The notes under the pieces are model-generated. The model was not told the origin of the DNA. It worked only from the letters and a program-made list of their open reading frames with translations, and did not search any database. DNA of 64,000 bases, from the NCBI GenBank assembly GCA_029931535.1, contig JAQPZY010001186.1, forward strand, positions 1,494,135 to 1,558,134, in the 5' to 3' direction. This document shows positions 57,235 through 64,000 of the stretch, in pieces (positions within the stretch are counted from its first letter, which is position 1; every line of letters begins with the position of its first letter). The position numbers and the translations under genes are program-made. This stretch comes from Margaritifera margaritifera. Taxonomy: Eukaryota; Mollusca; Bivalvia; Unionida; Margaritiferidae.

Positions 57235-57460
57235 TGGGAAGATGGGGATGTGAAGATAAGTATCATGGAGATCAATGGAGACTGCCTAGTTGTTCAGCCT
57301 GAAGGCATTCCTGACTAAGGCATCTCCATCTTGAACCACTCTTCCAGAAGTAACTTGCTCAAATCATTGAGATTAATGAGCCAAAACGTACCCTGCTCTT
57401 TAAAGCTTAGAAAATCCTGGAATAAAATCCCAGACTTCCTATGTTTTTCACCCTCTATAC
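57235..57460 (-). pseudogene. DIRS-type reverse transcriptase fragment
   Basis: The minus strand reads, with stops and frameshifts, 'GFYSRIF', 'EWFKMEMP', 'DALVRNAFRLNN', stop, 'AVSIDLHDTYLHIPI'. The motifs GFYSR-(L/I)-F, FKMET and SIDLxDAYLHIPI are the diagnostic run of DIRS/Ngaro reverse transcriptases (RT motif A with the catalytic Asp). The element is cut just after this motif. Confidence 0.85.
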
Positions 57461-59640
57461 TGCATCATTCTTTAGAAGGAAGATATTAGTTGAGACTGGT
57501 GAACAGAATATGGGTCCTTGAAAGAGGTGAATGGTCCTGGATGTGATGCCATCAATGCTCCCTTATTGTGGAAAGGATCCATGCACTGTCTGACCAAGCC
57601 TCTGGAAAAAGGCTTAATCAAGCACACTCAGGGACATTGGGAAGAGAGGGAATTTGCAGGAGAGGGTATGACTCCCTAGGGGTGACTGCCTCCCTTCTTA
57701 GGGAAGGGGTGGGCTGTAGACTTCCTCTCCTGCCATCCTGGAACCTCCTGCCACCTCATTGTGAGAATGACGGGAGGAAAGGGGTTTTAAACAGGGTATG
57801 ATTTCAATTTTGACAATTCCCGATTTAAAACACTTAGGAGGGGTAGCCATATACCTTTCAGAATGGGGGGATTTCTTTACAGGTTTAGCTGGACCCAGTA
57901 TTGCAGCCAAGGACTAGTGTTGCTGACCTCTTAAAGCCTTAGTGGCTACTGTAGCGATTAGCACTCTGAAAAGCATCTCTGCATCCAGAAGGTGGCCCTT
58001 AAAAGGCTTTTGCTGTGAGTTTTGCATAGAATGCCATAGACCTCAAAATCTCATGTCTCAATGCACCCTGGAGAGCCTACAAAGATTCCAAAGGTTGGGG
58101 ACACAGTTTTGGGTAAGTATGTGGTAAACCTCATTTACTGCTTTATCAAAAGTCCACATCTCCTCCTCCTCCATCACATGACTCGGTGGGTGTGGCAAAG
58201 AAGGTGAACCCAACTGATGAGAAGGACCAGGTGCAATAGTTTCTTCCAGGAACTTGTCAGTGTTCACAAAAATCGACTGTTCATCATCCTGTCTTTGCTC
58301 TTATGACGAGGAATGACTATTTCATCTCATCTCCCTCCTATAAGAAGGGACTTCTTAACCAGGAGTTTGTGATCCTGTCTCTGCTCACAGGAGGGGATGG
58401 GACTAGCCCTTTCATCCTCTCTATCTGGAGAAATAGACTGGTGGTTCATTCTCTGCACTGGTAGTGGCAAGTGGCAGTCCCCCTCTCCTTCCCTAGATAA
58501 TAATGCTGGAGGAGATATGGAAGATCTAGGGGGTGCCCAGTCTGCTGATCCATGGCTAAGCCATCCATGGTGGCATGGTCAAAAAAAGAGACATGGCTGC
58601 CTCACCACCTGGTAGTGGGAGTCCCCAAGCTCCATAGGGGTTGAATGGGAACATCGAAAAGGGAAGGGTATCAACCTGATCCCTTCCCGGAGTCCAGTTC
58701 TCAAAATTCTAAGTCCATTACCCATAAGGAAACATAGAAAAAGGGGGGTTATTGAACCAATGTTTGATGTCCAGCATACGTCAATCTGTGCTTGGTGTAA
58801 TGTGTTCAGTGCTCAGTGATCGGTGATCTAAGATCAATATTGGAAGATTGGCACCATACACCATACCCAGTGATCTGCACCCAGGGCCTGGTGGTTGCTA
58901 CATGTATGTGGTGACAGAAATTCAGTGAATGTCACTTGGGACAACACCCAGTGACTGCTATCCAGTGTCCAAAGCCCAGTGCCTGATATCTAGTGACAGA
59001 CCTTCTATAAATGTCACTAGACACATATCTCGGTGACTGGTGCTCTGTACCTGGTACCTTGTGACCCAGTGCTTGGTACCCAGTGCCTGATACCTGATGA
59101 ACAGTGACAGACCTTATATGACTACCACTAGACACATTACCTGCTGACTGGTGGTCGGAGCCCAGTGACCTTGTGCCTGGCAGATCTTTGCTGGTCAGGC
59201 GATGTAGACCTTATTGGTGAGTCTCTGTTTAGGGAAGTCAAATCCAATGAACAAGATCTTGTTTTTATTCAAAAGTCTACTAGCACGAGGAGATGACTGC
59301 ATTTTTCTTGTGTCAGCAAGGCAGGGCTCACTATTTTGGGCTGGCGACTTCCCTACACAGGAAAGTGCCGAATATAGTGCATACAAAGATCTCCCCCTTG
59401 TGGAAGTGGGCAATTTCATAACTCCAGACACCTATCTCATTGAAGCAGTCAACTTCCATACACTGGAAAGTGAAATAGCTGTAGGCGATTTCCATACAAC
59501 AGGAAATGCCATAGCCCCCTTTTGGGAATTGAAGGGATCCTATTAAGAAGAGGAAGAGGTGGGAGCCGTCTTCCGGAACCCTACAGGCCCAGCTACTTTC
59601 CACTAAGTCCCAAATCTTGTCAGGCTTCAAACAATAAAGG
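57235..59640 (-). mobile_element. DIRS-like retroelement remnant (gag-side to RT)
   Basis: On the minus strand, from right to left: short hairpin repeats (59350-59530), a direct-repeat linker (58780-59170), a gag-side segment with 'WTFDKAVNEVYHILTQN' (58060-58267), and an RT remnant at the truncated end (57235-57460). The GC content is higher than in the surroundings. It breaks off inside RT at about 57235, where the flank is a degenerate repeat also found at 718-810. Confidence 0.75.
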
Positions 59641-61100
59641 GTATGAAATAATTACCCTGACATCAGTTAATACCACATGGATGAAACACAAGAAGCACCA
59701 CTTTGCTAGCATTGTACTCACAACCCTCAAAATCGACAAAAATGGATACAAATACACAAAAATAAAGCAAGAAATGTGGAGAAATTAACAAATACAAGAC
59801 AAAAATGGATACCATTGACAGCAGAAATGCCAAAGGGAACTAAATTGATGAAGTGTTTTACACCAAAGAGAAAAGTGCATAAATGCACAAAGTTTTTTCT
59901 AGCAGAGTAATACATTAGTGAAAATAAAAATAATGATGATGATTTTGGAATTGGTGGTATCTATGCCGTGTATATAAATATATTTATTTGAAAGTCATGC
60001 TCAAAAAACAAAAATGTTTACAAACAAACTGGCTGACATACATATTGATAGCTATATTCCCTCCCCCCCCCCCCCCATTGCATACCAGGGAAATAAATAT
60101 AAAGAAATACACTTTTGAATTAAAATTCTTTACCCTTTTCAATGAGAGTGACTTATTTTGCTTTTCCTTTATTTCCTTTGCTTTTTTTTCTTTTTCCTTT
60201 TTCCCCCCAAAGTGAGACAGAATTCAGTCATCTGAATCTGTGTCTATAGACCGTCGCTACCAAACATTTAGAAGGATTTGTGGTAATTCAATTGCATGTG
60301 ATACCTGGAACAGAATTGACAGTTGTAGTCCGCACAAAACCTCTGGATGATAACTTCCAGCTGACCCTAGTTTCATTGGTCATGCTTACTCTATGTGCCT
60401 TTACTCAGGGGTGGACAAATTGGTAGTCCACATTCCCAGGACTAACAAATTTTGTTTTCGGACTACTTATTTGTAAGGTTGTAAAACCTGCAGAACTACT
60501 GGTGGCATCTGATGTGTGTGTGTTTTTTTTCATTACGGGGCACCACCCCTGGCAGTTTGTACCCTCCTTCTAATTTTAAAAATGAAATGCCTGAAGGATA
60601 TAAAAAAATACAAAAAACTTAACCTGATTATCACCAGGAGGTCCCTAACACTGTCATCTCCTTCACATTTCAGACCTAGTGGAAGTTTTCAACTAAACCA
60701 CAAGCATGCCCAAGGTCATTTTAATAGCAGCAATACATTACCCTATCACTATTATATAGCTTATGACTTTTTCGTGTCGAAAAATCTCGTCCGTTTGATG
60801 TGAAAAACATCCTCCCACTTAGAGTGGAGATTTTGTCAACAAGAAACGTCACACCCGTGCACCTCTCCGCGCCTGCGCAAACATTCTTCTTTTTCATGGA
60901 CGCCATGGCTAATGGTTGTGTCGTGCGAACGTAACCAGAGAAAAATTGTCTACTGCGGTTTTCAACCACGTTTGGGTTCTCCCTTCAGCCTAAATTCATC
61001 TGGGTTACATTTGTCCACCTCGTCTTATGTGTCTTATGCTGCCCTACGTCAGTGTTTGTTCTAGAAAGAGTCTTTCTAGATTGCCATGTGTATTCCGTCC
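59640..61100. other. Nothing firm recognised
   Basis: A 60-90% AT stretch with C homopolymer at 60058-60077 and pyrimidine-rich 60150-60210. A palindromic pair of diverged arms lies around 59700-59890 (AAAATGGATAC..). 60830-60970 is GC-richer. No exon was seen. Confidence 0.45.
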
Positions 61101-61389
61101 TTAGGGGTTAGGGTACACCACATTTTTTCTTTTCTGAAGAAAGGGAGGAATACAATTTAGCTCACGGTAGGTTTTGTGTGTTCATTACAACGTAACATAG
61201 ACAACCGGGATAGCGCCGCAATTAGCAGGCGCATAATTCTACCAATTAAATATTTGATTAAATATTCTGTTTGCTAATTGTATTTTTAGAATAACCACGC
61301 GTGACGTGTCGCATTGCTATTCTGTACTTTCTTGAGAACAATAAAGTTTGTCAAGAGAACTAGACTTCTAATCCTTGTTAACATGTATA

Positions 61390-61800
61390 TGTATATTGTT
61401 TACCTTCAGACAAATCCACTGTGGTGCATATAGACCGCTAAAGTATATGCAAACAGAGCGAGGTGAACTGGTGTGCATATAGCATGCGATATATACGAAA
61501 AGGGTGAGTTTTTCACGTGTGGAAATAAAAGGTGAGTTTTACACGTTTTATTATTGTATTATTTTATATAAAAATTGTTTACCTTTGAACATTCACTAGG
61601 GTGCATTTAGCTCGCAGTGGATGCATACAGGTCAGATGAACTGGCAAGTTTTCACATGTGGAAATAATACAATATTGTTATTATTATTATTATTGTTCTC
61701 CTTCGGATAAATTCTTAATTCAGGGAACAATTGGTTACCTTGTGCAAATATACTGGGGGTATATAACATGTTTTATTATTGTATTATATTTCATTAAACA
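61390..61800 (+). repeat. Diverged tandem units upstream of the gag-like ORF
   Basis: ATTGTTTACCTT(C/T)..AACATTCACT..GTGCATATAGC..GGTGA..TTTTCAC(A/G)TGTGGAAATAA recurs near 61397 and 61577. Donor-like GTGAGT sites lie at 61504 and 61532, and an acceptor-like TTTATTTCAG ends at 61810. Confidence 0.6.
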
Positions 61801-61819
61801 TTTATTTCAGAATAGAACG

Positions 61820-62539
61820 ATGTCGGCAAAACATTCTGTAGGAAAGTGTGGCCATAAGAAGGCCCCTTGGGATACACACCCAGACTGCCTCACATGTTCC
61901 AAGCGTAAGCGAAAGAATCGCTGCACCTTCTGCACTAAATGGACGAATGAAACCTGGAATCTTGCTGATTCCAGGCGTACATATAGAGGGCGGAAGAAGA
62001 TACTTAAATCCCCCTCATTGTCTGAATTTTCTGGTTTTTCTATTGCAGGTACTCAGGCAAAGGGAACGTACTGTAAGAAGACCACTATAAATCAGAAGAA
62101 CATTCCGGGGCCCCAGGAGCCTATGGTACAAGCCCCCCCGGACATGGTTGAGGTCCCTCCTGTAGGAGGCAGTGAATGTTCCAAGAGTAGATCGCCTCTC
62201 CCGGGAAGGGAGAAGACGAACATGAACAGTAGCGTGTTGCTGCCGTCCACCAGGAAGGAAGTACACCGCTTATCTCAGAGTACAGCTCGTCTCAAGGTAG
62301 CGTGTCGCACCCTCCAGAGTGGGAGGAGTTGCACCGCACCAAACACTTCCAGAGTAGCGTGTCGTACCGCACCCTGGGTAGTGATAAGACAACAGGCATC
62401 TGATATGTCTTCTGACCGGTCACTGACCGGTGACCGGTCCGGTCACCGATCAGTGTCGGGTGACTGGTCACCGGTCAAATCAGGTGACCAGTCTATGGTT
62501 GATAAGGAACCGGTGACCGGTCCAGTCACTGGGCATTGA
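61820..62539 (+). CDS. gag-like ORF of a DIRS-type element, Cys/His-rich N-terminus
   Basis: ATG at 61820 (the open frame begins earlier, but that part lies in repeat DNA). 240 codons: 'MSAKHSVGKCGHKKAPWDTH', PDCLTCSKRKRKNRC, TFCTKWTNETW, then a basic, Ser/Pro-rich tail ending in Asp-Arg-Ser and Thr-Gly repeats encoded by GGTGACCGGTC units. The Cys/His module is shared with the broken copy at 10436, so this is an element protein. The acceptor-like sequence just before the ATG suggests a spliced 5' leader. It probably binds nucleic acid. Confidence 0.65.
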   Translation: MSAKHSVGKCGHKKAPWDTHPDCLTCSKRKRKNRCTFCTKWTNETWNLADSRRTYRGRKKILKSPSLSEFSGFSIAGTQAKGTYCKKTTINQKNIPGPQEPMVQAPPDMVEVPPVGGSECSKSRSPLPGREKTNMNSSVLLPSTRKEVHRLSQSTARLKVACRTLQSGRSCTAPNTSRVACRTAPWVVIRQQASDMSSDRSLTGDRSGHRSVSGDWSPVKSGDQSMVDKEPVTGPVTGH

Positions 62540-62605
62540 CCGGTGACCGGTCCGGTCAATGGGCATTGACCGGTCAATGTATGATGACCGGTCAACGATG
62601 ACTTC
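62400..62605. repeat. Palindromic GGTGACCGGTCC array
   Basis: About a dozen overlapping copies of ACCGGT/GACCGGTC/GGTGACC with CATTGACCGGTCAATG. The array begins inside the gag-like ORF and ends its frame. Confidence 0.9.
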
Positions 62606-63600
62606 GTCCCGGTGGCTGCTTACATCGTCACAGGCCGTCGGTCATCTCAAACCTTTCAAACCTTATACCGGTCATCACCCAGAGGATCCATAGTGCTGGG
62701 GATAGGGGATCGGAGCCGAAAAAAGTACCCCATCTCCCAACTCTACCATCATACTTATGTTCAGGTATGGGCGTCTGCCCACAGTGGTTCCCGCCCGACC
62801 CCCCGGCCCCCCACCCCCCCCCCGCCCCCGGGATCCACAGCCATCGGAGATCCCCCCCCTTTCCTATTATCCCAATTACTCCGTACGAGTGAGGAGGGGC
62901 CCAGAGTCGAGGCGACATACCATTGCCGCGGCTCATGTCCCAGTAGAGATGTTTTTTCGCCTCCTCGTACAGGTGGCATTCACCAGCAAGGCGAAAAGCA
63001 TAGCATAGAGTCTACGAAAAAGACAAGCGGTCTCGTCTTTATCCTGGAACATCTAGAGCACACTGTAGACGAAACAAGTACGTGGAAATGGCGTCGCGGT
63101 TTACACCTATTAGATCAGATCACTGTCTCAGTAAGGACATAATGATGTCCAGCCACTCTCCCTGCTCGGAGTGTTCTAGATGATGATGCATTTATCTACC
63201 CTCGTTAACTCAGTGAGATTCGAGGTAGAAACAGCTCTTTTGTCGCCTCCTATCAATTCCATCTAGTTCCTTTCACTAAGATGATATGGAAGAGCCATCT
63301 GGTCATTTGATAACGCTGTAACTTGTGCCCAAAGCCATCTTGCGCACAGCCAAGAAGATCCTTTCCAGTTTTAAAAGATCTCCGGGATCCAGCCACAACC
63401 AGATTCCTCCTGCTCCTTCTACATTCCTCAACGTTGAGGAAATGTCATAGAGGTTCTTCCACAGGCCAGCCTGTACTAGACGGTGTAGACGATGGTCTGT
63501 CCCTCCGTCTACTTTGAGACCTTGGTCTCTGCCTCTAATTTCTGGGTTACATTCCCGAAGTGAAAACCCATTAAGAACCTCTCCAGTTGGATGCAGATAT
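62606..63600 (+). pseudogene. Downstream part of the DIRS-type copy, decayed
   Basis: The base composition continues that of the gag-like ORF. Short frames such as GSSHNQIPPAPSTFLNVEE occur, but no domain could be identified, and a C-rich run (62800-62830) interrupts it. Assignment to the element rests on continuity only. Confidence 0.35.
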
Positions 63601-63667
63601 GTCTCAAGTGTGGTATTATAATTGAAGCCTGGGCATGCTCTAGTCTATTAACAAATAATCCCCAAAC

Positions 63668-63795
63668 CCCCCCAGCCTCCCCCCCCCTTCGTGCAGAAAC
63701 GGCCCCCCCCCCCGCCCCCCCTAGCTCTTCCCCTCCCCCCCCCCCCCCCCCCCGCGCGCCCCCACCACTCGCCCCTCTTCCCCCCCCCCCATGCA
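63668..63795. repeat. C-homopolymer-rich tract
   Basis: Several runs of 8 to 17 C separated by GCGCG, TTCC and similar. The poly-Pro and Gly/Arg ORFs over it are artefacts. Base-call or assembly errors are likely. Confidence 0.9.
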
Positions 63796-64000
63796 GACAC
63801 CTCCCTCCTCCTCTTCAGCCTATCTCTCGCCTTTAGTATGCTGAGGGTTTGGCTGCTCTGAACCCGAGGCCGCATTACAATGCATGCTGGAAGCTGTGAT
63901 CAAGACAACCCAGAATTCACTCTCTGTCGCAATTGGTTTTATCAGTGGAACTTCTAACATCCACCATCCACATTGTGCTGGACCTCTCAAAGGTCTTATT

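Noticed and set aside
63591..63875. Proline-rich and Gly/Arg-rich proteins
   Set aside because: Products of C-homopolymer runs on opposite strands.

Overview
This window looks like AT-rich nuclear DNA from an invertebrate animal, most likely a mollusc (possibly a bivalve). The evidence is a spliced muscle-type Ig/FN3 gene with long introns and a dense mixture of SINEs, DIRS-like and Penelope-like retroelements, hAT and Harbinger-type elements, MITEs and minisatellites. The central part of one SINE family resembles SINEs widespread in molluscs. No species can be named from sequence alone.

Gene: one gene on the minus strand dominates positions 330 to 40886. I could place 15 exons (2,677 nt, about 892 codons) with canonical AG/GT borders and a reading frame that stays open across all 14 junctions. 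From N to C the product is a charged, probably disordered linker, five intracellular I-set Ig domains, a linker, an FN3 domain, a 14-codon micro-exon linker and a second FN3 domain. The gene leaves the window at its left edge before any stop, and its start exon was not found. The architecture fits the giant titin/twitchin/obscurin (UNC-89)/SPEG group of muscle proteins. UNC-89/obscurin is my best guess, but the kinase, RhoGEF or other deciding domains are not visible here.

Repeats in the introns (1 to about 41 kb): a TA-flanked MITE made of two back-to-back palindromes (M1, 12 copies); two larger MITE groups with 'CTCCC..ATTATAATG' ends, three copies of which contain or seeded minisatellites; a DIRS-like unit at 9.4 to 11.2 kb with inverted terminal repeats and a broken gag-like region; two tRNA-derived SINE families; the 3' end of a LINE; a 155-bp hAT-type MITE with a perfect 8-bp target duplication; and a Harbinger-type MITE flanked by TAA. 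One 44-bp tandem duplication copies an exon's splice donor four times.

Right part (41 to 64 kb): no host gene was recognised. It holds a 605-bp tandem duplication, a decayed LINE reverse transcriptase, a 1.7-kb 5'-truncated Penelope-like insertion with a 16-bp direct repeat, a GIY-YIG domain, a C2H2 zinc-finger ORF and a sequence matching a hammerhead ribozyme core, two parts of a hAT transposase, a DIRS reverse-transcriptase remnant on the minus strand (57.2 to 59.6 kb), and another gag-like DIRS-type copy on the plus strand (61.1 to 63.6 kb) followed by C-homopolymer-rich sequence of doubtful assembly quality.
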